Assembly (NCBI GenBank): GCA_018648445.1
Contig: JABGRG010000007.1
Coordinates: 8,805 to 72,804 of the forward strand
From: Rhodospirillales bacterium
Lineage (GTDB): Bacteria > Pseudomonadota > Alphaproteobacteria > Rhodospirillales_A > JACZKS01
Reading direction: 5' to 3'
Length of the DNA: 64,000 nucleotides
Shown: positions 8,991 through 18,497 of the stretch, piece by piece
Layout of the letters: every line of letters begins with the position of its first letter
How positions within the stretch are numbered: position 1 is the first letter of the stretch
Notes under the pieces: generated by a model
The model's database searches: none
What the model was told of the DNA's origin: nothing
Seen by the model: only the letters and a program-made list of their open reading frames with translations
Position numbers and translations under genes: made by a program

Positions 8991-10338
8991 TTTTCCCTTT
9001 CTGACCGCAGGCCTCGTACTCGTCGCCGTCGTCCTCCAGTCGGGGGACGCAGCGGCAAAAAAACGCACGTTTATTCGCGATTCCGAAACCGAAAATACCA
9101 TCCGGGCGTTCGCCACGCCAGTGTTCCAAGCGGCCGGGCTCGATCCTTCGGCGGTTCAGGTGTATCTGATCAATGACTCTGCGTTGAATGCCTTTGTCGC
9201 GGGCGGCCAAAAGCTATTCATCAATACCGGGCTGTTGATGCGGAGCGAAAGCCCCGGACAGGTCATCGGGGTTATCGCCCACGAAACGGGGCATATTGCG
9301 GGCGGTCATCTGTCGCGCACCCATGATGCCATCGCTAAAAGTTCGGCCCAGCAAATCGTGGCCATGGTGTTGGGCGCGGCCGCGGCCATCGGAAGCAGAC
9401 GTAGCGACGTTGGCGCCGCCGTCATGGCCGGCGGGCAACGCGCCGCCCTGGGGACCTTTCTGCATTACAGCCGCACGCAGGAAGCCTCGGCCGACGCCGC
9501 CGCAATGAAATATCTCGAGGCGACGGGACAATCGTCCAAGGGAATGCTCGATTTCCTGGGTACGCTTGCCGATCAGGAACTTCTGAGCGCACGGTACCAG
9601 GATCCTTATTTGCGGAGCCATCCACTGACCCGCGAGCGCATTAGGGCAATCGCCAACCATGTCTCGCAGTCGCGTTTTTCCAATACGCCCGCCCCGGCAT
9701 CCTTTTTGGAAATGTTTGACCGCATGCGTGCGAAGCTTCTGGCCTTCCTTGAACCGACGTCACGCACGCTGCGGCGCTACAAAAATACGGATCAAAGCCT
9801 GAGTGCGCGGTACGCCCGCGCCATCGCATATTTTCGCAAGTCGGATTTAACCAAAGCGCTGCCGATCATCAATACCTTGGTCGCCGAGCGGCCCCAAGAC
9901 CCCTATTTCAACGAACTCAAGGGGCAAATGCTGTTCGAGAGCGGTCGTGTCACCGAAGCCCTCGCTCCGTCCGAGGCCGCTGTAAGGATGGCTCCGCATT
10001 CCTCCCTCATTCGATTGCAGCTTGCCCGAATTCAATTGGAATTAAACGACCCCACTTTGCTGGATAAGGCGATTGGCAATCTTAGGGTCGCCCAGCAACG
10101 CGAACCTCAATCGGCGTCCATATGGCGCAGCCTGGCTATCGCCCACGGGAGAAAGGGTGAAATGGGACAAAGCGCGCTGGCCATGGCCGAGGAAGCGTTT
10201 TTACGGGGAAAGAAACGCGATGCCCGCCATCATGCGACACGCGCAAAAAAAATTCTTCCCGCCGGCTCCCCCGGCGCATTGAAAGCGGATGATATTTTAA
10301 GCGCCACCAAAAAGAAAAAAGACGAAAAGAAGAAGTAG
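8977..10338 (+). CDS. M48 family metalloprotease with C-terminal TPR domain (BepA/YfgC-like)
   Basis: This is a periplasmic zinc protease of the type that degrades stalled outer-membrane proteins and helps LptD assembly. From the proposed TTG at 8977 it has 453 residues. A signal peptide covers about 1-27 (ends SGDAAA). The HExxH motif is HETGH (H102, E103, H106), and the third ligand is E169 in QEASADAAA. TPR-like helices span about 290-430, and the tail is Lys-rich. The frame is open from a TTG at 8923, giving 471 residues with an unusual polar leader before the signal peptide. The 8977 start gives a normal signal peptide. Both candidate starts are TTG and overlap the 5' end of the divergent GGT-like gene. 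The DUF3047 lipoprotein gene follows 2 bp after the stop. Confidence 0.88.
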   Translation: MLERIFPFLTAGLVLVAVVLQSGDAAAKKRTFIRDSETENTIRAFATPVFQAAGLDPSAVQVYLINDSALNAFVAGGQKLFINTGLLMRSESPGQVIGVIAHETGHIAGGHLSRTHDAIAKSSAQQIVAMVLGAAAAIGSRRSDVGAAVMAGGQRAALGTFLHYSRTQEASADAAAMKYLEATGQSSKGMLDFLGTLADQELLSARYQDPYLRSHPLTRERIRAIANHVSQSRFSNTPAPASFLEMFDRMRAKLLAFLEPTSRTLRRYKNTDQSLSARYARAIAYFRKSDLTKALPIINTLVAERPQDPYFNELKGQMLFESGRVTEALAPSEAAVRMAPHSSLIRLQLARIQLELNDPTLLDKAIGNLRVAQQREPQSASIWRSLAIAHGRKGEMGQSALAMAEEAFLRGKKRDARHHATRAKKILPAGSPGALKADDILSATKKKKDEKKK

Positions 10339-10340
10339 CC

Positions 10341-11081
10341 GTGGCAATCAATGCTTTTCGTTCGCGCGCCAGTTTAATCATTGCCGGTTTCGCGGCCTGC
10401 CTGCTGTTACTCGGCTGCGAAGTCCGCCAGGCCAGTGTCGATCCGTCCGGAAAGCTGAACATTCTGGGGTCGGGTTCGGATGTATCCGATCCGCGCACGT
10501 CTGCTGAATGGACGATTGCCGGGGCCACCGGCGGCGACGGCCCCGCTTTCACCCCTACCGAAATAGCGGGGGTTCGTTCCCTTCGCGTCACCAGCGGCCG
10601 CGAAACGGCGATTTTGTACCGCCGGACCGATGCCATTGTGCAGGTTGCCCCTTATTTGAGCTGGGCCTGGAATATCGAGCCCCACGGTGGAACGGGGCAC
10701 CCGGTTCGCATTGTCGTGGGGTTTCGAGGCGGCAATTCAAAGAGCGAAAGCTGGGCCGGTCGGACGTTGGGACGGCTCGGCGCGGATTTCCCGCCCTATG
10801 ATCGCATGCTGAGCATTGGCTGGGACGCGTCGGCCTTGCGTCGCGGCCATATGGCCCCTGCCCGCGAAAACCCTTTGGCTCCACGCCATTACGTCGTACG
10901 CGGCGGAATGGAAAACGCGGGCGATTGGCGGCTGGAAACGGTCGACCTCGTGCAGCTCTATCAAATGGCCTGGCCGAACGATGTGGCGCGCGAGGTCAAG
11001 GTCGTGTTCATCGGCATTGCCGCGCTGAAGAATGGTCAACCGGCATCCGCCAGCATTTCCGGTCTCGTGCTTTCACGTTAG
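10341..11081 (+). CDS. DUF3047-like lipoprotein
   Basis: This protein of unknown function has 246 residues from a GTG start two bases after the protease stop codon, so the pair is translationally coupled. The N-terminus is a lipoprotein signal (ACLLLLGC lipobox, Cys near residue 26). The rest is a beta-rich domain with YLSWAWNIEP, VRIVVGFRGG and FIGIAALKNGQ segments that resemble the DUF3047 family, seen as a single-domain periplasmic protein. There is no catalytic motif I recognise. Pairing with the BepA-like protease suggests a role at the cell envelope, which is inference. Confidence 0.7.
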   Translation: MAINAFRSRASLIIAGFAACLLLLGCEVRQASVDPSGKLNILGSGSDVSDPRTSAEWTIAGATGGDGPAFTPTEIAGVRSLRVTSGRETAILYRRTDAIVQVAPYLSWAWNIEPHGGTGHPVRIVVGFRGGNSKSESWAGRTLGRLGADFPPYDRMLSIGWDASALRRGHMAPARENPLAPRHYVVRGGMENAGDWRLETVDLVQLYQMAWPNDVAREVKVVFIGIAALKNGQPASASISGLVLSR

Positions 11082-11169
11082 ATTGAATTGCTTGTTCATG
11101 TCCTGTCGGGCATGATGTCGCCCCTTCAAAATCAGCTGACAAATTTTGGCGAAAACTGAAAGGCCTTTC

Positions 11170-11910
11170 ATGAGACGATCACGTATTTTGGGTGTTGCAT
11201 TGGTGCTGGCGGCAGCGATCGCGCCACAGGTCGGCGTCGCTGAATCACTGACCACGGACCAACAGAACGACGTGCGCCGGATCGTGCGCGAATACCTCAT
11301 CGAAAACCCGGATATCGTGATCGAAGCCATTCAGACCTATCAGGTGCGGGCGGAGCAGGAAAAGCGCGTCCGCCAGGAAATGACGCTGGCCAATAGCAAG
11401 GAAGCGCTGGAACGTGACCCAGGCTCTCCGGTAATCGGCAACCCAGATGGCGACGTTACGGTCGTCGAATTCATGGATTACCGGTGCGGATATTGCAAAA
11501 AGGTTTTTCCGGCGGTGCAGGAAATTCTGAAGACGGACGGCAACATCCGTTATGTGGTCAAGGAATTCCCTATACTCGGTCCGGACTCGGTGGTTGCCTC
11601 CAAGGCGGCGCTTTCCGTTTGGCTTTTGGCTCCGGAAAAATATATGGCCTTCCATTCGGCGTTGATGGAAGCCCGGGGCGGACTTAGCCAAAATCGCGTC
11701 GTCGCCATGGCTGCGGAAATGGGCTTTGACGGGCAACAGATTGCCACACGGATGGAAAGCCCCGAGGTCGCGAATGTGCTGGCCAAAACCCGTGAACTGG
11801 CCCGCACGCTGGGCATCAACGGGACACCGGCTTTCGTTGTCGGCAACCAGTTGGAACCGGGTGCGATTAGCGTTGATAGAATACGCGAACTGGTCGCAGC
11901 GGCCCGTTAA
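11170..11910 (+). CDS. DsbA family thiol-disulfide oxidoreductase (Com1/ScsC-like)
   Basis: This is a periplasmic thioredoxin-fold oxidoreductase of 246 residues. A signal peptide covers about 1-24 and a helical N-terminal stalk about 28-80, as in Com1- or ScsC-type proteins where that segment mediates oligomerisation. The DsbA domain follows with the active site C106-G-Y-C109 and a cis-Pro in INGTPAF near 215. The ATG at 11170 is preferred over an in-frame TTG at 11146, because AAAGG sits 6 nt upstream of the ATG and the signal peptide is then normal. It likely oxidises or isomerises disulfides in envelope proteins. The EipB-like protein encoded nearby has a conserved Cys pair and is a plausible client, which is speculation. 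Confidence 0.9.
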   Translation: MRRSRILGVALVLAAAIAPQVGVAESLTTDQQNDVRRIVREYLIENPDIVIEAIQTYQVRAEQEKRVRQEMTLANSKEALERDPGSPVIGNPDGDVTVVEFMDYRCGYCKKVFPAVQEILKTDGNIRYVVKEFPILGPDSVVASKAALSVWLLAPEKYMAFHSALMEARGGLSQNRVVAMAAEMGFDGQQIATRMESPEVANVLAKTRELARTLGINGTPAFVVGNQLEPGAISVDRIRELVAAAR

Positions 11911-11915
11911 TCCGT

Positions 11916-12635
11916 TTATTCCACCGGAAGAAGCGAAAAACGGAACCCGTTGCGCACGCCTTGCGTTGACCCCTCGACCATGAGAAACAGGGAAGCCCGC
12001 CCCGCGTCGCGGGCTTTCAAGTATGCGCGCATCAATTGGTCGGGATGCCAGATATCGACCTGATTGACCCGGACGATCACATCCCCGGGTTTAAGGTCGA
12101 TAAGCCGCTCGACGGTCGCGATCTTCTTTTCATCGATTTTCGAGACGACGACACCGACCGAACCCCAACGCAAACCAAATTGCTTGCGTATGTCCGGGGT
12201 GATCGCGGCAAATGTCACACCGAACTGAGGAAGGATCGCGAAGCTCTGTTTCGACACGCTCCACGCCTTGGGCCGGGCGGTCGTTTTCAGAACGAATTCA
12301 AGCTTTTTACCGTCGCGCACGACAACGGCATCGACCTTTTGTCCGGCTTTCAGGGATCGAACCACGGCAACGATCTGGGCAAAGGTGTCGATATCCTTGC
12401 CGCCAAGCTTAACGATCAGATCGCCGCGTAAAAAACCTGCCTTGTTTGCCGGTGTACCGACCGCGACGTCGCGAACCAGCACGCCTTTGACATTATGCTT
12501 GCCCAGCGCCTCGATAATTTCGGGCGCCATGCCCTGAACCTGCATGCCGAGGAAGGCGGGTTCGGCATGGACGCCGCCCGACACAATAACGGCGCAAAGA
12601 ACCATCACGCCAAGGAACAAACGCTTGTTTTTCAT
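11916..12635 (-). CDS. Secreted PDZ-domain protein
   Basis: This protein of 239 residues has a signal peptide (about 1-24, ending GGVHA) and two PDZ-like regions. The first, about 40-115, contains GTPANKAGFLRGDLIVKLGG. The second, about 130-232, contains LIDLKPGDVIVRVNQVDI. It resembles the PDZ part of DegP/HtrA proteases without the trypsin-like domain, so it should be a binding or adaptor protein in the periplasm. The ATG at 12635 has AGG 5 nt upstream. The longer frame from 12680 would overlap the upstream gene. It lies 13 bp downstream of the EipB-like gene on the same strand, so the two are probably one operon. It converges with the DsbA-like gene, 5 bp apart. Confidence 0.82.
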   Translation of the reverse strand: MKNKRLFLGVMVLCAVIVSGGVHAEPAFLGMQVQGMAPEIIEALGKHNVKGVLVRDVAVGTPANKAGFLRGDLIVKLGGKDIDTFAQIVAVVRSLKAGQKVDAVVVRDGKKLEFVLKTTARPKAWSVSKQSFAILPQFGVTFAAITPDIRKQFGLRWGSVGVVVSKIDEKKIATVERLIDLKPGDVIVRVNQVDIWHPDQLMRAYLKARDAGRASLFLMVEGSTQGVRNGFRFSLLPVE

Positions 12636-12648
12636 GCAACCTAAGCCC

Positions 12649-13449
12649 TCAACAAGTCGAACCTTCGATAGCCTTAACAACCTTCAGCTCCAGCAACAAT
12701 GAAAATTCTCCAAGGTCCAGCACCATCCGACGCACAATTCCATTGTCCAACTGCAAAACCTCGATTTCGAAATCCGGTTCGGCATTCTGACCGCCAAGCG
12801 GAAAAACGGCCATCCGAACGGGCCATCCGGGCCGCATGGCTAATGGACCAAGGGCTGTCTGGGAGTCGGGTCCGGGCAGCTGCGTCTGCCCGATGAACGC
12901 CGTCACCTGCTGTGGTCCGTCAACCGTCGATCCCTCAAAAACAATACGCGGTTCCATGCGTCGTCCGGCACGAGCCGCCTCAATGAGCTTCATCGTGTGG
13001 GTCACGGGAAATACGGTTCCCGCCGGAAGTTCAACCGTTTTTGTCTCGGGCGCGGCAAAATCGGCGCGTCCGGGTTTTCCGTCGTCTGAAAGCCGCGCCG
13101 AGCCCTTGAAACCCGATTGCCTCTCGCCGGTCGATTGGCGCGAGGCAAAACGGTACGACTTTCCGTCAAGCGCCTCCCAACCGGCGAATCGGACTTCCTG
13201 ACGAACTGCGACGCCGTTACTCAAACCGATATCGAGGGACAGTTGCTGGGCGAATATCCAGCCGTCGCAGGCCTTTTCAAGCGAGATAATCATCGTCCCG
13301 TCGACGGTGGCGACGTTTCCAGCGGCCCGCATATTGTGGAGCTTGGCTTCATAAACCGCCCTGTGCGGTTGAAGCACCACGGTATCCGCCCAAACCTGCC
13401 CGGCAAGAAAAACCAAAAGAGAAGCGACTGTTGCGGTCGTTTTTTTCAT
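12649..13449 (-). CDS. EipB/DUF1849 family cell-envelope protein
   Basis: EipB is a periplasmic beta-spiral protein conserved in alphaproteobacteria and needed for envelope integrity in Brucella. The protein here has 266 residues from the ATG at 13449. It has a signal peptide (about 1-21, ending VWA) and then the family's N-terminal LQPHRAVYEAKL motif. A Cys in EKACDGW and the Cys at the very C-terminus match the conserved disulfide pair of the family. The longer frame to 13521 would touch the divergent wecB gene. The assignment rests on these motifs. The EipB function is known in Brucella only, so its role here is inferred. Confidence 0.8.
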   Translation of the reverse strand: MKKTTATVASLLVFLAGQVWADTVVLQPHRAVYEAKLHNMRAAGNVATVDGTMIISLEKACDGWIFAQQLSLDIGLSNGVAVRQEVRFAGWEALDGKSYRFASRQSTGERQSGFKGSARLSDDGKPGRADFAAPETKTVELPAGTVFPVTHTMKLIEAARAGRRMEPRIVFEGSTVDGPQQVTAFIGQTQLPGPDSQTALGPLAMRPGWPVRMAVFPLGGQNAEPDFEIEVLQLDNGIVRRMVLDLGEFSLLLELKVVKAIEGSTC

Positions 13450-13562
13450 AAATCGAGGATACCCTTGATGGCATCGGATCGAAAGGCGATCTTGCGAATT
13501 TCGCCGTCTCGCTATATCCAATGGCAGAACCTGTGGCAGAACCTGCCGACAAGAAGGCGATT

Positions 13563-14687
13563 ATGCGCGTTCTAAGTGTTTTCGGAACCCGGCCCGAGGC
13601 CATAAAAATGGCCCCGGTGGTCAAGGCCCTTGCCAGCACGCAGGGGATGGACGCGCGTGTCTGCGTTACGGCCCAGCATCGCGGGATGCTGGATCAGGTT
13701 CTGGGGCTGTTCGATATCCGGCCCGATTTTGATCTGGATATCATGAAAAACAACCAAACCCTGACCGATATCACGTGCGGCGTGTTGCGCGGGCTAGACG
13801 ATGTTCTCGCTGAATTCAAACCGGACCGCGTTCTGGTTCACGGCGATACGACGACGACGCTGGCGGCCAGTCTGGCGGCGTTCTACCGGCGAATTCCGGT
13901 CGGTCATGTGGAAGCGGGATTGCGCACCGGCAATCTCTATGCCCCGTATCCGGAAGAAATGAACCGCCGCCTGACCGACGGCATCGCCGACATGATGTTT
14001 GCCCCGACCGAAGGATCGCGCCGGAACCTTCTGGCCGAAGGGGTCAACGAAGACAAGGTTTTCGTCACCGGAAACACCGTTATCGACGCCCTATTGGAGG
14101 TGACGGAACGGCTGCGAGCGGACACGTCGTTGGTCGAAAACCTGCAATCTCAGTTCCCATTCTTGGATGAGGGTCGAAAGCTGATCCTGGTCACCGGACA
14201 CCGGCGCGAGAATTTTGGCGACGGCTTCCAGCAGATATGTTCAGCGCTGGCCCAGTTGGCGGATCGGACCGATGTACAGATTGTTTACCCCGTGCATCTG
14301 AACCCCAACGTTCAGGGCCCGGTTTTCGAGATCATCGGAGACCACGCACGGGTGCATCTGCTTGAGCCGCAGGACTATCTGCCGTTCGTCTTCCTGATGG
14401 ACAGGGCGCATTTGATCCTGACGGATTCGGGTGGCATCCAGGAAGAAGCGCCGTCATTGGGCAAGCCGGTTCTGGTCATGCGCGAGGTGACCGAACGGCC
14501 CGAGGCCGTAACCGCCGGAACCGTAAAACTGGTGGGCACCGATGCCGAGTTGATTGTTGAAACGACCCGGCGTCTGCTTGATGACGACGCGGCCTATGGC
14601 GTCATGAGCCACGCCCACAACCCCTACGGCGACGGGCAGGCAAGCAAACGCATAATCAAGGAGATCCTTCGTGAAGCTGGCATTTGA
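13563..14687 (+). CDS. wecB: UDP-N-acetylglucosamine 2-epimerase (non-hydrolysing)
   Basis: The enzyme interconverts UDP-GlcNAc and UDP-ManNAc for surface polysaccharide synthesis in the cytoplasm. From the ATG at 13563 it has 374 residues, the standard length. The GT-B fold is shown by [14 protein letters not shown] near the N-terminus, [24 protein letters not shown] and the sugar-nucleotide motif [15 protein letters not shown] with the ERPEA segment. AAGG lies about 6 nt upstream of the ATG. The frame also opens at 13521, but those 14 residues are not family-like. It overlaps wecC by 17 bp, and their products act in sequence. Confidence 0.95.
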   Translation: MRVLSVFGTRPEAIKMAPVVKALASTQGMDARVCVTAQHRGMLDQVLGLFDIRPDFDLDIMKNNQTLTDITCGVLRGLDDVLAEFKPDRVLVHGDTTTTLAASLAAFYRRIPVGHVEAGLRTGNLYAPYPEEMNRRLTDGIADMMFAPTEGSRRNLLAEGVNEDKVFVTGNTVIDALLEVTERLRADTSLVENLQSQFPFLDEGRKLILVTGHRRENFGDGFQQICSALAQLADRTDVQIVYPVHLNPNVQGPVFEIIGDHARVHLLEPQDYLPFVFLMDRAHLILTDSGGIQEEAPSLGKPVLVMREVTERPEAVTAGTVKLVGTDAELIVETTRRLLDDDAAYGVMSHAHNPYGDGQASKRIIKEILREAGI

Positions 14688-15915
14688 GACAGCGTGCGTT
14701 ATTGGCCTGGGCTATATCGGCCTTCCCACGGCGGCGATCATCGCCAGCCGTGGCGTGAACGTTATCGGCGTCGATATCAACCAACGGGCGGTCGAGCTGA
14801 TCAAAAAAGGTGAGATCCATATCGTCGAGCCCGATCTGGACACCCTGGTCAATGGAGCCGTGGCCACCGGCAAGCTGAAAGCGACCAACGAACCCGGCCC
14901 GGCGGACGTGTTTATCGTCGCCGTTCCAACGCCGTTTACGGATGGCAACAAACCTGATTTGAAATACGTGCGCGATGCGGCTGAAGCCATTGCGCCGGTC
15001 CTGAAAAAGGGTGATCTGGTCATCATCGAATCGACCTCGCCGGTGGGGACCACCGAGCAGGTATCCGAGTGGCTGGCCGAACTGCGTGACGATCTGACAT
15101 TCCCGCACAAAGCCGGGGAAGAGGCCGACGTCTGCCTCGCCTACAGCCCGGAACGGGTATTGCCGGGACGTATTTTGATCGAACTGGTGCGCAATGACCG
15201 GGTGGTCGGCGGCATGACCCCGCGCTGCGCCGAACGCGCCGCCGAACTATACCGCATGATCATTGAGGGCGAATGCTTCGTGACCAGCGCGCGAACAGCC
15301 GAGCTGGTAAAATTATCCGAGAACGCCTTTCGCGACGTTAACATCGCGTTCGCCAACGAACTCTCGCTGATTTGCGACCGCCTGGACCTTGATGTCTGGG
15401 AGGTCGCGGAACTGGCCAATCGTCACCCGCGCGTTGAAATCCTCAAGCCCGGCCCCGGCGTCGGCGGGCACTGTATTGCGGTCGATCCGTGGTTCATCGT
15501 CGATTCGGCGCCCGAGGAAGCCACGTTGATCAGGACGGCACGCAACGTGAATGACGGCAAACCGGGGCGCATCGTGGCCAACGTTCTTGAAGCCTGCGAA
15601 CGTTTTGCCGAGCCGCGCGTCGCCTGTCTGGGCCTTTCCTATAAGGCCGACATCGACGATTTGCGCGAAAGCCCGGCGGTGGAAATCGTACGCCTGATTG
15701 CCGAGGGCGCCACCGACGTCGCCGCCGTCGAACCCCACGTTAGCGAACTGCCGAAAGCGCTGGCCGGTTCGGGCGTCGAACTGGTCGATCTGGACAACGC
15801 CCTGGATGGCGCGGACATCGTCGTCCTTCTCACCGACCACAAGGAATTCAAGGCCATGGACCGCCAACGTCTGGCCGGAAAAATCGTCTTCGACACGCGG
15901 GGAATTTGGCGATAG
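14671..15915 (+). CDS. wecC: UDP-N-acetyl-D-mannosamine dehydrogenase
   Basis: WecC oxidises UDP-ManNAc to UDP-ManNAcA with two NAD. The protein has 414 residues from a GTG start that overlaps the end of wecB. It has the N-terminal Rossmann motif [12 protein letters not shown], the central domain with [10 protein letters not shown] and [16 protein letters not shown], and the catalytic Cys in [15 protein letters not shown]. The C-terminal UDP-binding domain has [17 protein letters not shown]. It is distinguished from UDP-glucose dehydrogenase by the pairing with wecB. The two genes supply ManNAcA for a capsule, O-antigen or exopolysaccharide. No glycosyltransferase genes lie nearby, so the acceptor pathway is elsewhere. 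Confidence 0.94.
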   Translation: MKLAFETACVIGLGYIGLPTAAIIASRGVNVIGVDINQRAVELIKKGEIHIVEPDLDTLVNGAVATGKLKATNEPGPADVFIVAVPTPFTDGNKPDLKYVRDAAEAIAPVLKKGDLVIIESTSPVGTTEQVSEWLAELRDDLTFPHKAGEEADVCLAYSPERVLPGRILIELVRNDRVVGGMTPRCAERAAELYRMIIEGECFVTSARTAELVKLSENAFRDVNIAFANELSLICDRLDLDVWEVAELANRHPRVEILKPGPGVGGHCIAVDPWFIVDSAPEEATLIRTARNVNDGKPGRIVANVLEACERFAEPRVACLGLSYKADIDDLRESPAVEIVRLIAEGATDVAAVEPHVSELPKALAGSGVELVDLDNALDGADIVVLLTDHKEFKAMDRQRLAGKIVFDTRGIWR

Positions 15916-15928
15916 GGAGGAAAAAAAG

Positions 15929-16672
15929 GTGACGCTCGGCAACATGAACGGACAGGTGGTTTTGGTGACCGGCGGGGCTGGTGGCATTGGCACGGGAATT
16001 TCCAGGAAAGTTGCCGAAGCCGGGGCCCGCGTGGTTCTGATCGGTCGGCGAAGTGCCGAGGAATTGCAGGCGGCCGCCGACGCCCTTCCGGGAAACGGCC
16101 ATTGGGGGGCCAGTGTTTCGGTCGAGGACAGTGCGGCGCTGACCGCGCTGGCCGACGAAATCGAGAAAAAATATGGACGCCTGGATATTCTGGTGAACAA
16201 CGCGGCGATTACAAAGCAGATCGCGCACGACGATCTGGACGCCCTTGATGACGATTTCATTGATCAACTCTTCCGCGTCAACTGGCGCGGCTCGTTCGCC
16301 TGCGTTCGCGCCATGCGGCGGCTTCTGGAAGGCGGCGACGGCGGCGTCATCTTCAATGTTTCCTCCGCCGCCAGCAAAAACGGGATGGGAAGCAACATTG
16401 CCTATTGCGCATCCAAGGCAGCCATCAACACCATGACTGTTTCGCTGGCGCGCGTTCTGGCGCCGAAGGTTCGGGTGTTCGCCCTGTCGCCGGGTTTTGT
16501 AGATACTGGATTCGTTTCCAGCGATCCGGCCTGGGTCGCGGCCCGCAGCAAGGCAGGCGTGATGGATACCGCCGTTCCCGTGGAGGCGCTCGGCGAAGCA
16601 GTCGTCGCCCTAACCACGGGCATGGCCTACAGCACGGGATGTTTCGTGCCGGTGGACGGGGGCCGGATTTAG
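15929..16672 (+). CDS. Short-chain dehydrogenase/reductase
   Basis: This classical SDR has 247 residues. It shows the NAD(P)-binding motif VTGGAGGIGTG near the N-terminus, NNAA, the catalytic Ser in NVSSAAS and the catalytic pair YCASK. The Arg in VLIGRRS after beta-2 is compatible with NADP preference, which is tentative. The GTG at 15929 is chosen because GGGAGG lies 8 nt upstream. An ATG at 15944 has no well-spaced site. The gene follows wecC by 13 bp and may belong to the same transcript. Its substrate is unknown. A role in making or modifying a nucleotide sugar would fit the context but is not shown. Confidence 0.85.
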   Translation: MTLGNMNGQVVLVTGGAGGIGTGISRKVAEAGARVVLIGRRSAEELQAAADALPGNGHWGASVSVEDSAALTALADEIEKKYGRLDILVNNAAITKQIAHDDLDALDDDFIDQLFRVNWRGSFACVRAMRRLLEGGDGGVIFNVSSAASKNGMGSNIAYCASKAAINTMTVSLARVLAPKVRVFALSPGFVDTGFVSSDPAWVAARSKAGVMDTAVPVEALGEAVVALTTGMAYSTGCFVPVDGGRI

Positions 16673-16709
16673 CACCGTTTTCCGGGCGTGATCGAATAAA
16701 TTCGCGCTT

Positions 16710-16816
16710 TGTATATGTGCCAATATACATTTGTATCCATTGAAAACGCTCGGGTTTAACCACAAAAAATATATGGTTTTTCTTGCTTTGATGAGTCTTT
16801 CCTAATATGTATACAT
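16710..16816 (+). promoter_or_regulatory. Promoter region of the sulfur cluster with TGTATA-type dyads
   Basis: The 227-bp gap before the cytochrome gene is AT-rich. TTGCTT (16783-16788) and TATGTA (16806-16811), 17 bp apart, form a promoter candidate. The dyads are TGTATAT/ATATACA (16710-16729), ATACA-TT-TGTAT (16725-16736) and the perfect palindrome ATGTATACAT (16807-16816), which overlaps the -10. Repeated TGTATA half-sites resemble operators of GntR-type regulators, but no regulator gene is adjacent. Confidence 0.4.
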
Positions 16817-16899
16817 TCTAAACAAGGATCGACTTCTACAATTGGCCGTCGGCGGAAAACCCGTCGTATACGCCCAAAAAAAACGCGAGTTCGAAGGAT

Positions 16900-18486
16900 A
16901 TGACAAACAAGCCGGAAACCGGCGCAACGGTGGCAATGCGACTTGCCGGCGTCGTCGTCGCTATCGTCCTCTTATTTTCGTCCGCTCAGGGCTTTGCGGC
17001 CCCTTCGCTCGATATTTCGACGAAGGCTCAATCGACTGCGGACCATTCCCAGTTTGATGTTCTGAAGCAGAAGTTTCAGACCGGTCCCGAGGTCACGAAA
17101 GCCTGCCTGAGCTGCCACACCAAGGCCGCCAAGCAGCTTCACGAGACCAAGCATTGGAAATGGGAATACAAAAACCCGAAGACGGGCCAGACGGTCGGAA
17201 AACGCCATGTGGTCAACAACTTCTGCATCTCGGCGACGCCGAACATCGCGGCCTGCAGCAGTTGCCATATCGGCTACGGCTGGAAGGACGACAGTTTCGA
17301 CTTCGCGTCCGAGGAAAACGTCGATTGCCTCGTTTGTCACGACACCACGACGACCTATTCCAAAACCAAGCTGCGCGAAGGCGGGAAGCGCAAGCTCAAC
17401 CTTTCGAAAATCGCACAAAACATTGGCAAAACCAGCCGCGCCACGTGTGGGGCCTGCCACTTCTCGGGCGGCGGCGGCAAGGCGGTGAAGCACGGGGACA
17501 TGGACCCGTCGCTTAATCACCCGGACTATTTTGTCGATGTTCACATGGATGCCGACGGGCTTAATTTCTCGTGCTCGACCTGCCACACCAGCGACGAACA
17601 TGAAGTAGCGGGAAGCCGCTATGCGTCGACAGCGGCCGACACGGCCGGTATCGACGTTCCCGGAAAGACGACCGGCGGCCGGGCAAGTTGCGTATCGTGC
17701 CACAGCACCGAACCGCACCCGGAAGAAAACCATCCGAAGCTGAATGACCACACCGACCGCGTGGCTTGCCAGACGTGCCACATTCCGCGCCTCTCGCGCG
17801 GCGATTTCGCCAACAAGACATGGTGGGATTGGTCAACGGCAACGAAAATGGCGGACGATGGCTCGGTGCTGCACAAGTTCGACGCCGAAGGCCACGAGAT
17901 TTACAATTCCAAGAAGGGCGACTTCGTTTGGCAGGACTGGGTCAGGCCCGAATACGCCTGGTTCAACGGCACGGTGCGTTACAATCTGGTCGGGGACGAA
18001 ATCGACCCCAAAAAGATCGTTCCCATCAACATGATCGAAGGCGGCGCGGATGATGCGGACGCCCGTATCTGGCCGTTCAAGGTCATGCGCGGAAAGCAGC
18101 CTTACGACTCGGTCAAAAATTCTTTGGTCACCGTGAAGACGACCGGGAAGACGGGGTTCTGGACGACCTTTGACTGGCCGTCGGGCATCGAGCAGGGCAT
18201 GGCCATTTCGGGCAAGCCCTACAGTGGTAAATTCGGCTTTGTCGAAACCGAGATGCACTGGCCCATCGCCCACATGGTCGCACCGCCCAGTGAAGCGGTG
18301 AGCTGCAACGAATGCCACACCAAGGATAGCCTGCTGAAAGACCTGACCGGGTTTTATATGCCCGGCCGTGATTCCTTTGAATGGCTCAGCCAGCTTGGCT
18401 GGCTCGCAGCCGCGCTTTCGCTTGCCGGTGTGCTTGTCCATATGGCGCTGCGCATCTTCCTAGGCATGCGCAATGGTCGGAAATGA
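16900..18486 (+). CDS. Octaheme c-type cytochrome, tetrathionate reductase (Otr) family
   Basis: This membrane-anchored periplasmic multiheme protein has 528 residues. A signal peptide covers about 13-34. Eight CxxCH motifs bind heme at C69, C119, C143, C183, C225, C264, C290 and C469. One C-terminal transmembrane helix spans about 498-520. Eight hemes without a CxxCK site match the octaheme tetrathionate reductase family. The Shewanella enzyme reduces tetrathionate in vitro and can also act on nitrite and hydroxylamine, so the true substrate is open. With SoxY, SoxZ and rhodanese genes directly downstream it is likely to exchange electrons with a SoxYZ-bound sulfur intermediate. AAGGA sits too close to the ATG at 16900, so the ATG at 16936, right at the signal peptide, is a serious alternative. 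Confidence 0.88.
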   Translation: MTNKPETGATVAMRLAGVVVAIVLLFSSAQGFAAPSLDISTKAQSTADHSQFDVLKQKFQTGPEVTKACLSCHTKAAKQLHETKHWKWEYKNPKTGQTVGKRHVVNNFCISATPNIAACSSCHIGYGWKDDSFDFASEENVDCLVCHDTTTTYSKTKLREGGKRKLNLSKIAQNIGKTSRATCGACHFSGGGGKAVKHGDMDPSLNHPDYFVDVHMDADGLNFSCSTCHTSDEHEVAGSRYASTAADTAGIDVPGKTTGGRASCVSCHSTEPHPEENHPKLNDHTDRVACQTCHIPRLSRGDFANKTWWDWSTATKMADDGSVLHKFDAEGHEIYNSKKGDFVWQDWVRPEYAWFNGTVRYNLVGDEIDPKKIVPINMIEGGADDADARIWPFKVMRGKQPYDSVKNSLVTVKTTGKTGFWTTFDWPSGIEQGMAISGKPYSGKFGFVETEMHWPIAHMVAPPSEAVSCNECHTKDSLLKDLTGFYMPGRDSFEWLSQLGWLAAALSLAGVLVHMALRIFLGMRNGRK

Positions 18487-18497
18487 AGGACAGAGAT

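Noticed and set aside
16900..18486. Octaheme protein read as NrfA-type nitrite reductase
   Set aside because: NrfA is a pentaheme enzyme with one CxxCK site. Here there are eight CxxCH sites and SoxYZ neighbours.
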